A DNA stretch of 32,944 bases, from the NCBI RefSeq assembly GCF_900323515.1, contig NZ_OOGT01000015.1:1-32944 (forward strand), written 5' to 3'. How positions within the stretch are numbered: position 1 is the stretch's first letter; each line of letters opens with the position of its first letter. The stretch comes from Acinetobacter stercoris (GTDB lineage Bacteria; Pseudomonadota; Gammaproteobacteria; Pseudomonadales; Moraxellaceae). The notes beneath the pieces were generated by a model. It was not told where the DNA came from and did no database searches. It saw nothing but the letters and a program-made list of their open reading frames with translations. The translations under genes were made by a program, and so were the position numbers. Shown here piece by piece: positions 15,414 to 24,067 of this stretch.

Positions 15414-17057
15414 TTAATGAATGGCTTTTAGTTTCTGGCTACTCACTAATGCTACATCAATCATTGCCGTTAATACAGGTTGTTTATTGAGTAAATTGTC
15501 AACAAGCATATCTGCACTTGCCAGAATATCGAGTAGATTTTCGATATGGTTTGAACTTAGGTCGGTATTTTTTTGTAAGTAACGATTTAAAAATTTGCTC
15601 GCTTCTGAGAATGCGCGATGCAGATCGGGAACATTCATAAATAGTACAGCACCAGCGATCTCGTCAAGTTGAGTCGGTACTTGTATCAGGAGACTGTTTT
15701 GTTGAGTATCAAGAAAGTCGACCAGTTGTTTTTCTGTAATATCAATGAGCTGCTTGGTTTCTTTGAATAATACTGAATATGCTTCATCGAGTTGGTCTAG
15801 AGAGATATTTGCATTATTAATTTTTATTTTTAAACGATTTGAGGTGTACTGACGTTCGAGGATCGCTGCGGCATTGATGGCTTTAGACATACTATGAATA
15901 AGCTGAGGTGTAAAACTTTCATTTTCAATCAAGTTCTGTTTAGAAAAAAGTTCGGACTTTTGCGCAAGATCAGCGGCAATATGTTCAGTATTTAATACAC
16001 TGTAAACATTGGCAACATTTAGGAGTGAGGCCTTTAGCTCTTCAATTTTTTCTTCTTTCAGGTTTTGAAAATTAAATTCTAAATCACGTGAGATCAAATT
16101 CAGTTCTTGAGTTATTAATTCACAAATATCATGAATAGTCTGATGATCTGGTCCATAAAGTTGCTTTGCGAGTTGTTCAAGCTGTAAGTCGGTTAGGTTT
16201 TCTTCTCCAATATTTAGTTTTTCACGAAGTATGCGTGCTTGTTTGCTTTCCTGACCAATACATAAGCTGATCACATTTGCGATGGTTGAACGTTCAGGTA
16301 TAAATTCTTCTGGAGATGTTAAAAAATGTGCAATTTGGCTTTCAATTTCGATCAGCGTTCTGAGTCTAGGCTGGTTTAATATACTATTTTCAAATTGTTC
16401 GAATGCGATATAGATTAGATGCCAGTAGAGATGACTCGGAGTGTTTTGTGAGAGACTGAATAGATATTGGCTGATACGCTTAAGTGCGGTGATCTCTAAT
16501 TCGGTTTCATTTTGATTTAGAATATGATTTAGGCAAACTTTATAAAGTTTATGTAAATATTCAGTTTTTTCTAAAGGATCAATTTGTGGTTCTTTTAAGT
16601 CGGTAATAGGGGTATCAAGATACTTTTCTAAATGTTTACCTTCAGTTGTTATCGGCTTGTCTAATGCAAGTTCAAGTTGGTTTAGAGTGTCTAATAAAAA
16701 ATGGGGAATCGAAACTTCTCTTAAACAAATGAACTCAATATAGCGTTTGAGCATGGTAGTGCCTTCGGTTAAGGCAATGGCTTTTTCTGGAGATGTATTC
16801 TCAGGATTCTGCATTATTTTACGTATTAATTCAGCAGAATATTCTGTGATCAGGGCAAGTGTAGGGATATTAATCAGTTTTAATACATCTGCACATTGTT
16901 CTATCTGATTTAAAGCATCATCGATTCCGAAAGGCAATGTTTGATCTTCTACAAGGCTTCCTACAGCAGATTCAACCAGTTGAATTGAATTATCAACTTC
17001 ATTTTTAATCATTAATAAATGTGTAGGATCAAAATGAATAGATGTTTGGTAAGACAT
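15414..17057 (-). CDS. fimL: FimL-like type IV pilus/twitching regulator
   Basis: A 547-residue, mostly alpha-helical cytosolic protein, close to the length of P. aeruginosa FimL (about 557). FimL resembles the N-terminal part of the ChpA chemotaxis kinase, with Hpt-like helical bundles but without the phosphorylated histidine of true Hpt domains, and affects type IV pili, twitching and cAMP signalling. Visible here are the N-terminal helical segment DALNQIEQCADVLKLINIPTLALI near residues 45-70, and the C-terminal helical blocks LDEIAGAVLFMNVPDLHRAF and LLDILASADMLVDNLL. I found no transmembrane segment or enzyme motif. The call leans on length, helical pattern and position before nudC. The start ATG 17057 has a weak ribosome site; a structured leader lies upstream. 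Confidence 0.75.
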   Translation of the reverse strand: MSYQTSIHFDPTHLLMIKNEVDNSIQLVESAVGSLVEDQTLPFGIDDALNQIEQCADVLKLINIPTLALITEYSAELIRKIMQNPENTSPEKAIALTEGTTMLKRYIEFICLREVSIPHFLLDTLNQLELALDKPITTEGKHLEKYLDTPITDLKEPQIDPLEKTEYLHKLYKVCLNHILNQNETELEITALKRISQYLFSLSQNTPSHLYWHLIYIAFEQFENSILNQPRLRTLIEIESQIAHFLTSPEEFIPERSTIANVISLCIGQESKQARILREKLNIGEENLTDLQLEQLAKQLYGPDHQTIHDICELITQELNLISRDLEFNFQNLKEEKIEELKASLLNVANVYSVLNTEHIAADLAQKSELFSKQNLIENESFTPQLIHSMSKAINAAAILERQYTSNRLKIKINNANISLDQLDEAYSVLFKETKQLIDITEKQLVDFLDTQQNSLLIQVPTQLDEIAGAVLFMNVPDLHRAFSEASKFLNRYLQKNTDLSSNHIENLLDILASADMLVDNLLNKQPVLTAMIDVALVSSQKLKAIH

Positions 17058-17120
17058 AAATCTGCACCATCCCCAATGTATAAAATAAATCTTAAATTTT
17101 TTGTAACTTCTTTATGAAGT

Positions 17121-17184
17121 ATCAGAGCCTATTCAGTCTAAATCACGAGTCTGCAAGCCGAGTTTCAAGTCGATAAGCTCTGAT
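17121..17184 (-). other. Long-stem structured element in the fimL leader
   Basis: ATCAGAGC (17121-17128) and GCTCTGAT (17177-17184) form a perfect 8-bp stem, extended by further pairs (TATT with a wobble) after one mismatch, around a ~40-base loop. It lies in the 193-bp gap between the rnhA-dnaQ stop and the fimL start. There is no T tract, so it does not look like a simple terminator. Confidence 0.4.
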
Positions 17185-17250
17185 CTTATGAGAATTACTA
17201 TAACTGAACTTGGGGTAAAGTGCAGATTAAATCTTCATTTTTATAAAATT

Positions 17251-18630
17251 TTATTTGGCAAAAAGGCAAGGTTCCCCATGCTTTTCCTGATATTGCTTGA
17301 CCCAGTTCTCATGAGCTTCCAATTCTTCAGCACTTGGAAATATGACAGGGAGATCAATCTGAATTTCTTGTCTGATTGTTTGACCAGCAGACTCTCCATC
17401 TTGCTGTGAAAATGAATCCATATCAAATGAAACCTGACCACCTGTCATGGCTAGGTATACGTCTGAAAGAATCTCGGCATCGAGTAATGCACCATGGAAG
17501 GTACGATCACGCTGTACGATTTCATAGCGTTTGGATAAAGCATCCAATGAGTTCTTTTGTCCTGGATGTTTGCTTTTGGCTAAAGCTAAGGTATCGGTTA
17601 CTTCGCAAACTTCTGAAAGTGCAGGGAAACCAGCACGTTTGAATTCCATATCCAAGAAGTTCATATCGAAGGTTGCATTATGAGCAATGATTTCTGCACC
17701 TTTTAGATAGTCAAAAAGTACTGCTGCAATCTCTTCATATTTTGGTTTGTCTTTTAAGAACTCATCGCTAATACCATGCACATTTTCAGAGTCACCGACT
17801 TCTTTTTCTGGATTGATGTAAATGTGGATTGAGCTACCTGTCAATTTCCGATTGATCATTTCAATCGCACCAACCTCGATGATACGATCACCATCCTGAT
17901 AATAAAATCCTGTGGTTTCAGTATCCAGGATGAGCTGACGAGGACCAAAAGCTTCAATCGTAGCAGGAGTGATGACAATCTGTGGGTGACTGTTTTCAGA
18001 CATTGATACAGTGTCTGACGGTGATTTTTCTATTTCAAAATTATCTTGCTGGATATCAGTCTCGTCAAATTGTTCAGTATCTTCATTTTGCATATTATCT
18101 GTCATATCAAATCCAAAAGGGTCATCTAATAACCAGTCTTTTTCATCTTTTTTTTTATCGCTTTTGATTTGGGTATTTGATGGTTCAAACTCAGCATTTT
18201 TAATTTTCTCTAAAGTCTGGTCAGCACCAAGATTTGCCAGTTGATCTGCCATTTCATTGCCTGCATGACCTGCATGACCTTTAATCCAGTTCCATTCAAT
18301 TTCCCGATTCTCGCAAACTGCATCCAGCTTTTGCCACAGGTCAGGATTTTTAACATCTTTCCAGTTTTTCTTTTTCCAACCATCAATCCACTCGGTAATA
18401 CCGCGTTTTACATAGTTAGAATCCGTCCAGATAATCAGTTTTGCATCCATTGGACAAAACATGATTCCTTCGATCGCAGCGGTCAGCTCCATGCGATTGT
18501 TGGTTGTCTCTGGCTCTCCACCATAGAGTTTATGCTCACCCTCCGGCATTTGTATGTATGCCCCCCATCCACCTAAGCCTGGATTGCCACGGCAAGCTCC
18601 ATCAACATATAGTGTGATCGTTTGAGACAT
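17251..18630 (-). CDS. rnhA-dnaQ: Ribonuclease HI fused to DNA polymerase III epsilon subunit
   Basis: A 459-residue fusion of two enzymes usually encoded by separate, often adjacent genes. Residues 1-145 are RNase HI with its full catalytic set D10, E48, D70, H119 and D129, for cutting RNA in RNA-DNA hybrids. Residues about 146-228 are an acidic, Asp/Glu/Gln-rich linker. Residues 229-410 are the proofreading 3'-5' exonuclease: Exo I DTETTG (D236, E238), Exo II HNATFDMNFLD near 315 and Exo III HGALLDAEILSD near 380. A C-terminal tail follows, where epsilon binds the polymerase alpha subunit. The start is ATG 18630; TTG 18636 is less likely. M210 could give a free DnaQ but has no ribosome site. 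It diverges from mltD and precedes fimL. Confidence 0.95.
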   Translation of the reverse strand: MSQTITLYVDGACRGNPGLGGWGAYIQMPEGEHKLYGGEPETTNNRMELTAAIEGIMFCPMDAKLIIWTDSNYVKRGITEWIDGWKKKNWKDVKNPDLWQKLDAVCENREIEWNWIKGHAGHAGNEMADQLANLGADQTLEKIKNAEFEPSNTQIKSDKKKDEKDWLLDDPFGFDMTDNMQNEDTEQFDETDIQQDNFEIEKSPSDTVSMSENSHPQIVITPATIEAFGPRQLILDTETTGFYYQDGDRIIEVGAIEMINRKLTGSSIHIYINPEKEVGDSENVHGISDEFLKDKPKYEEIAAVLFDYLKGAEIIAHNATFDMNFLDMEFKRAGFPALSEVCEVTDTLALAKSKHPGQKNSLDALSKRYEIVQRDRTFHGALLDAEILSDVYLAMTGGQVSFDMDSFSQQDGESAGQTIRQEIQIDLPVIFPSAEELEAHENWVKQYQEKHGEPCLFAK

Positions 18631-18843
18631 AAACAAAACCTAATTCAATAATGGGTTGAAGAAAACATGAAGAACTCTTATTGTATACGCAAATCTGACA
18701 TTTCAGTGTGCGATCCTGAATTTTTTTAATGTCTTGTAACATTTGTCTTCAAATCGCTTAAATTTAGCCTTGTATCAGCGTCAAGCTCAACTAAAATGGC
18801 TTATCTATAAAATAAATTGACTACGCGTTGTTCGGAATTTTGT

Positions 18844-21800
18844 ATGTATAAACCAACCACAGCAGTGTGGCAGTCTTCTGCGGCATCTTTATTTAAAATT
18901 ACAGTTTTGGCTTCAGCTTTAGCTACTATTGGGCTTACAACAGGTTGTTCTTCTACACAGACAACTAAACCAGTCAAATCGACAAGTTCGGGCTTGCTGG
19001 ATGCGAGTAGTTTAGATTCGATGGAAGATTTGCTCTCAGCAACAGATATGCGTGCTGTGGAAGGTGACCGGTTACTCATCCTGAAACATGGTGATGTGTG
19101 GAAGCGTATGACTGTCGGTTTTAAAATGGATGAAACCCATTGGGATCCGCGTATTGAAGCCCAGCGTAGTTGGTTTGTTTCACGGCAGCCATTTTTGGAT
19201 CGTTTAAGTGCCAGGGCTTCCCGCTATCTTTACCATACTGTCAAAGAAGCTGAACGACGTGGTCTACCAACCGAGTTGGCACTATTACCGATTATTGAAA
19301 GTTCATATGACCCTGCGGCAACCAGTAGTGCAGCGGCAGCAGGATTATGGCAATTTATTCCAAGTACAGGACGTATTTATGGTTTAAGACAAACTGGCAT
19401 GTACGACGGACGCCGTGATGTGGTTGAATCAACCCGTGCGGCATATGAATTTTTAGGTAGTTTATATAATCAGTTCGGTTCATGGGAATTGGCTTTGGCT
19501 GCCTATAATGCGGGACCAGGTCGTATTCAACAGGCGATTAACCGAAATCAGGCTGCAGGATTACCTACAGATTATTGGTCGTTGAAACTTCCTCAGGAAA
19601 CCATGAACTATGTTCCTCGTTTCATTGCAGTTGCCCAAATTATTAAATCCCCACAAAAATACGGGGTAAGCCTTCCTCCAATTGCTAACCGGCCTCACTT
19701 TAGAGAAGTACAGGTACAGGGTGGAGTCAGTCTTAATCAAATTTCAGCTGTAACAGGACTCAGTCGTCCTGAGCTTTATGCGCTGAATCCTGGGCACAGA
19801 GGTGAAGTTGTTGATCCATCAAGCCCTATGCGTATTCTGATTCCTGCAGATATCAGTCCAAGTGTGGATGCTAAACTACGTGCACTGAAACCTGGTTCAG
19901 GTGGTTTATGGGCGGGTAATACAACTCCAGCAGCACCTACGTATACTCCACCACCTGCTTATCAACCTGCAACGAGTGTAACAACAACTGTAAACAAGAC
20001 TGGATCTTCAGTAGGTCTTGCTCAGACATTAAATACACCAAGAGCTGGAACAACAACTGTTCGATCATCTACTGCTGGGGCAACATCCAGAAAACCTACA
20101 CCGAATAGTGCTGATGGTTTAGCAGCCTTTGCAGCCAGTGCAGATGTTCCTAGCGCACCTCGTATACCCGTTGCTGTAACCCAGACAGCAAATGTTAAAC
20201 CTGTCAATGTAGAGCCACCTATTTCGAATAAAGAAAAACAGGATATTCTGGCTACTGTAAAAGCAGAAGGTGAAAAAGAAACTCTAGCACAAGCATTGGA
20301 ACCAAAAGCGACCAAGGCTGAAACAGAACAGGTGGTTCAGGAAATCAGGGCAATTGCACCGAAAGGAACTGAAATTGTTGATCCTTACGATGGTAAAATC
20401 AAGTTAACGGCGATCCAGACCAGTCAATCTGTTGCTGAGCAGCAAGGCAAAGAGAATACGGTTGGATTTTCATATCCTAAAGGCTTGGCAGATAGTGCCA
20501 ATGTAGATGCAGATATAGCAAAAAGGAATGAGGACAAAACTTTTGTCAAAACAGATACAGATATTGTCGTTGCACCACCTAAAGGTAAACGTAGTACATA
20601 TACGGTGATACCTGGAGATACCTTAGCAATTATTGCTGCTAAAAATGGTGTGAACTGGCGTGATGTTGCAAAGTGGAACCAGATTGATCCAAATGGAACC
20701 TTATTGTCTGGTACAACATTATATCTATATGATGCGAAACCACAGGTAGACGGTACTACTACAGCAAAAGCTGATGTTAAGCCTACAACTTATGTTGTTA
20801 AACCGAATGATAGTTTGACTAGTGTAGCTAATGCTTTTGATCTCTCTGTCCAGCAGCTGGCGAATTATAATAATTTAAATGCTACGAGCAATCTGTATGT
20901 TGGTCAAAAACTGTCTTTAAAAGAGAACCCTACAAGTAAACCGGTGCTTAATAATGCTGTGACTGCAAAAGCAGATGATAAAGCGAGCAGTAAAATCAGG
21001 ACTAAGGTTTATGTGGTAAAACGTGGTGAATATTTAAAGTTGATTGCTGATCGTTATGCACTTTCAAATCAGGAGCTAGCAGACCTCACTCCTGGTTTAA
21101 ATGCGGGAAGCAATTTATTCGCAGGACAAAAGATCCATGTTCCATTGAATACTGTCAACGATGATGTTGATAAGTCAGATACGAGAATAGTGAGTAAAAC
21201 TGCTGAAAAGTTGAAAGCTGAGAACTCCGTGAAAACTGAAAATTATCGTGTTCAACGTGGCGATACACTATCGAGTATTGCTGCCGATAACAAGATCAGT
21301 TTAGCTGATTTGGCTGAGTTAAATAATTTTTCTGGAAATAAATCTTTAATGGCAGGGCAAACTATTAAAGTTCCTGCTACAGAGAAAGTACCTGATACTT
21401 ATGTGGTTCAGTCTGGAGATAGTCTTATAGCAGTCGCCAATAAATATAATCTACCTGTTGCCAAGTTGGCAGATTTGAATGGCTTAAATACGACATCAGG
21501 ACTATTTGTTGGGCAAAAAATAAAATTGACTGGTGAGGTTTCACAAAATCAGTCAAAAGCCAGAACTAGCTCTGTTAAGTCCCAAGCAGAAGAGCCTGAT
21601 ATTCATATTGTCAAATCAGGTGAAACTCTGGCAAGTATTGCCAAAAAATATCACTTACAGTTATCTTTTTTAAGTGAGTTAAATGGTCTATCCCGAAATG
21701 CATCTGTACGCGCTGGTCAAAAATTAAAAATTGAAGGTGATTTGCCAGCTAAATCCTCATCCAGAGAGGAAGTTAAAGCCTCAGCAAAAGTACCCAAATC

Positions 21801-22104
21801 AACTAAAAATACTGAAAAATATGCTGTGAAAGCAGGAGAGTCTCTACATTCGATTGCAGGGCGTGTAGGTTTGTCGGTAAGTGATCTGGCTGAGTTAAAT
21901 AACTTGAACCCTAAGACAAACCTGTTGCGTGGTCAAACTATTTTAGTACCTAAGACACAGACAGATTATACGGTGAAAAGTGGTGACTCTCTGATTCGTT
22001 TGGCAAATAGATTTGGTGTCGACAGTTCAGCACTTGCCGAGATGAATGACCTGAAACCAAATTCACCACTTCGAATTGGTACGATTATAAAAGTGCCAAA
22101 CTGA
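18844..22104 (+). CDS. mltD: Membrane-bound lytic transglycosylase D with eight LysM repeats
   Basis: A 1086-residue lipoprotein (LTTGC lipobox, C35) that cleaves peptidoglycan glycan strands with formation of 1,6-anhydro-MurNAc. The SLT domain at about 135-260 has catalytic E152 in PIIESSYDP, then AGLWQFIPSTGR and ALAAYNAGPGR. A degenerate LysM-like segment follows near 290-345, then a Pro/Ala/Thr-rich spacer, then eight canonical LysM modules from about residue 580 to the end, each with a Y.V..GD.L-type start and a GQ.I.VP-type end. E. coli MltD is about 450 residues with two LysM. I chose ATG 18844 (GGA eight bases upstream) over TTG 18817. yejA begins 39 bases after the stop, so the genes may be cotranscribed. 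Confidence 0.94.
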   Translation: MYKPTTAVWQSSAASLFKITVLASALATIGLTTGCSSTQTTKPVKSTSSGLLDASSLDSMEDLLSATDMRAVEGDRLLILKHGDVWKRMTVGFKMDETHWDPRIEAQRSWFVSRQPFLDRLSARASRYLYHTVKEAERRGLPTELALLPIIESSYDPAATSSAAAAGLWQFIPSTGRIYGLRQTGMYDGRRDVVESTRAAYEFLGSLYNQFGSWELALAAYNAGPGRIQQAINRNQAAGLPTDYWSLKLPQETMNYVPRFIAVAQIIKSPQKYGVSLPPIANRPHFREVQVQGGVSLNQISAVTGLSRPELYALNPGHRGEVVDPSSPMRILIPADISPSVDAKLRALKPGSGGLWAGNTTPAAPTYTPPPAYQPATSVTTTVNKTGSSVGLAQTLNTPRAGTTTVRSSTAGATSRKPTPNSADGLAAFAASADVPSAPRIPVAVTQTANVKPVNVEPPISNKEKQDILATVKAEGEKETLAQALEPKATKAETEQVVQEIRAIAPKGTEIVDPYDGKIKLTAIQTSQSVAEQQGKENTVGFSYPKGLADSANVDADIAKRNEDKTFVKTDTDIVVAPPKGKRSTYTVIPGDTLAIIAAKNGVNWRDVAKWNQIDPNGTLLSGTTLYLYDAKPQVDGTTTAKADVKPTTYVVKPNDSLTSVANAFDLSVQQLANYNNLNATSNLYVGQKLSLKENPTSKPVLNNAVTAKADDKASSKIRTKVYVVKRGEYLKLIADRYALSNQELADLTPGLNAGSNLFAGQKIHVPLNTVNDDVDKSDTRIVSKTAEKLKAENSVKTENYRVQRGDTLSSIAADNKISLADLAELNNFSGNKSLMAGQTIKVPATEKVPDTYVVQSGDSLIAVANKYNLPVAKLADLNGLNTTSGLFVGQKIKLTGEVSQNQSKARTSSVKSQAEEPDIHIVKSGETLASIAKKYHLQLSFLSELNGLSRNASVRAGQKLKIEGDLPAKSSSREEVKASAKVPKSTKNTEKYAVKAGESLHSIAGRVGLSVSDLAELNNLNPKTNLLRGQTILVPKTQTDYTVKSGDSLIRLANRFGVDSSALAEMNDLKPNSPLRIGTIIKVPN

Positions 22105-22143
22105 TTTGAATGTGACTCTAAAGAACTAAGGAATGCAGGGAAT

Positions 22144-23988
22144 ATGCAACTGAGATTTGCTCAGGTAAAGTCAATTGGCTTTGCCTTTGGGGCGAGTATT
22201 TTGAGTATAAATGTATGGGCTGCAGTACAGACTACAGCATACATTGCCATTCATACTTCTCCAAAGTATGTCAATGTTAAAGCCATGCCATATGCTAACC
22301 CGAATGCTCCTAAAGGCGGTTATATAAGCAATTCAAGTAATGGAACCTTTGATAATTTAAACAGTATGAATGGTAAAGGACGTTACGCTGAAGGGGTTAA
22401 TTATCTGTTTGATACACTCATGGATAGTTCTCTGGATGAACCGAATGTGATGTATCCTTTACTTGCTGAGAAGGTAACTTTCGATCCAGAACATACAAAA
22501 TATATTATTTTCCATATAAATCCTAAAGCGCGTTTTAGCGACGGAACACCTGTCACGGCGGAAGACGTAAAATTCAGCTTTGATACTTTTCAGACCAAAG
22601 CAAATCTGGGTTTGCAGATGTATTTATCTGACTTGGAGAAAACAGAAGTTTTATCGAAATATGATGTCAAAATGACATTTAAGTCAGATAACAATACTGA
22701 AATGCCATTAATTTTGGCCCAGATGGCGATTTACTCAAAAGCCGACTGGAAAAAACGCGATTTTACCAAAGTTACCATGCAGCCGATTTTAGGTTCAGGC
22801 CCTTATCTGATTGAACGGATTGATGCTGGTCGAAGCATGACTTATAAACGTAATCCAAACTATTGGGCAAAAGATCTGCCAATCAATCGGGGGCGTTATA
22901 ATTTCGATCGTTTGAAGTATGTGTATTATCGCAGTATGGAAGTTGCATTTGAGGGATTTAAAACAGGGCAATACACCTTACAAGAAGAGTTTTCTGCGCG
23001 TACTTGGGTCACAGGATATAATTTCCCTGCTGTACAGGCTGGAATGATCAAAAAAGAAAAGTTTAGATTAGAACGTCCAAATGATTTGCAAAGTTTTGTT
23101 TTTAATACACGCCGCGTCCCATTTAATGACATCCATTTTCGTCAAGCTTTAACATATGCTTATGATTTTGAATGGCAAAATAAAGCCTATTTTTATGATC
23201 AATATCAACGTTTACAAAGTTATTTTGATGGGAGTGAACTGGCTGCAAAAGGGCAACCGAGTCCTCAAGAGCTTGAAGTTTTAAAACCATATCTATCAAA
23301 ACTATCACCTTTACAGCGTCAAGGGGTTTTGAAAGACTGGAAGTATCCTGCATCGGATGGCGCAGGGTTTAACCGTAATCATCTCATTACAGCACATAAA
23401 ATTTTACTGAATGCAGGTTACCGTTATAAAAATGGGCTCTTACTCGATAAACAAGCTAAGCCGATTAAACTTGAATTCATGATTCATCAGGATAATTTAC
23501 AACGTACGCTGATGCCTTATGTACGTAATCTAAAAAAACTCGGTATTCAAGTTTCCATCCGTGTTGTAGATGTTCCTCAGTATCTTGAAAGAACCAGAAA
23601 AAATGATTTTGATATGATCACACTACGACTTCCAATGAGCATCAGCCCAGGAAATGAACAGGCACAATTATGGAGTAGTAAGGCGGCTGATGAAGTTGGG
23701 AACTATAATTTCGCAGGGATTAAAAACCCTGTTATAGATCAGATTGTCAAAAATATTATTCATGCTCCAAGCCGTGAACAGGTTGTTATTAATTCTCGAG
23801 TTCTAGACCGCTTACTGCGTGCAGGCTTTTATCAAATTCCAACTTATGGTAAGGATAGTACTTGGTTTGCTTATTGGAATATGTATAAACAACCAAAAGT
23901 AAAACCGAAGCTCAGTACTGGTCTCGATTATTGGTGGTCAGATCCAGCTCAGGCACAAAAAGTCGCGACTTATTTGCGTAAACAATAG
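22144..23988 (+). CDS. yejA: Periplasmic oligopeptide-binding protein of a YejABEF/Npp-type ABC importer
   Basis: A 614-residue family 5 solute-binding protein with a signal peptide ending near NVWA-AV. Family marks are YANPNAPKGGYI near residue 50, the SBP_bac_5 region ARFSDGTPVTAEDVKFSF near 130, GSGPYLIE near 218 and LQSFVFNTRRVPFNDIHFRQAL near 315. It delivers peptides to YejB/YejE; YejABEF relatives take up microcin C-type or peptidyl-nucleoside compounds and peptides. The start is ATG 22144 with AAGGAA ten bases upstream. It is first of the four importer genes and follows mltD closely, an order like P. aeruginosa mltD/npp. A perfect 18-bp inverted repeat after its stop separates it from yejB. 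Ligand identity is inferred. Confidence 0.93.
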   Translation: MQLRFAQVKSIGFAFGASILSINVWAAVQTTAYIAIHTSPKYVNVKAMPYANPNAPKGGYISNSSNGTFDNLNSMNGKGRYAEGVNYLFDTLMDSSLDEPNVMYPLLAEKVTFDPEHTKYIIFHINPKARFSDGTPVTAEDVKFSFDTFQTKANLGLQMYLSDLEKTEVLSKYDVKMTFKSDNNTEMPLILAQMAIYSKADWKKRDFTKVTMQPILGSGPYLIERIDAGRSMTYKRNPNYWAKDLPINRGRYNFDRLKYVYYRSMEVAFEGFKTGQYTLQEEFSARTWVTGYNFPAVQAGMIKKEKFRLERPNDLQSFVFNTRRVPFNDIHFRQALTYAYDFEWQNKAYFYDQYQRLQSYFDGSELAAKGQPSPQELEVLKPYLSKLSPLQRQGVLKDWKYPASDGAGFNRNHLITAHKILLNAGYRYKNGLLLDKQAKPIKLEFMIHQDNLQRTLMPYVRNLKKLGIQVSIRVVDVPQYLERTRKNDFDMITLRLPMSISPGNEQAQLWSSKAADEVGNYNFAGIKNPVIDQIVKNIIHAPSREQVVINSRVLDRLLRAGFYQIPTYGKDSTWFAYWNMYKQPKVKPKLSTGLDYWWSDPAQAQKVATYLRKQ

Positions 23989-23993
23989 TCATT

Positions 23994-24031
23994 TTTGATA
24001 TCAATCTTTTTAGAAAAAGATTGATATCAAA
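23994..24031 (+). promoter_or_regulatory. Perfect 18-bp hairpin between yejA and yejB
   Basis: TTTGATATCAATCTTTTT (23994-24011) and its exact complement (24014-24031) are separated by AG. In RNA it would form a long hairpin five bases after the yejA stop. It may stabilise the yejA message or attenuate read-through, allowing more binding protein than permease. Confidence 0.7.
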
Positions 24032-24067
24032 TCAACTAAAAGTGAAGTCACAAGGAACCTTGTTTCG

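Noticed and set aside
17121-17184. Possible tRNA remnant (GAGTTTCAAGTC resembles a T arm)
   Set aside because: The outer stem and length do not fit a cloverleaf, and no D arm or anticodon arm is seen.
17982-18576. Plus-strand frames across the rnhA-dnaQ gene
   Set aside because: Antisense shadows of a gene whose catalytic motifs are fully preserved on the minus strand.
20580-22104. Tandem DNA repeat or CRISPR-like array in mltD
   Set aside because: The periodicity is in LysM protein modules, which have diverged in sequence; there are no identical DNA repeats with spacers.
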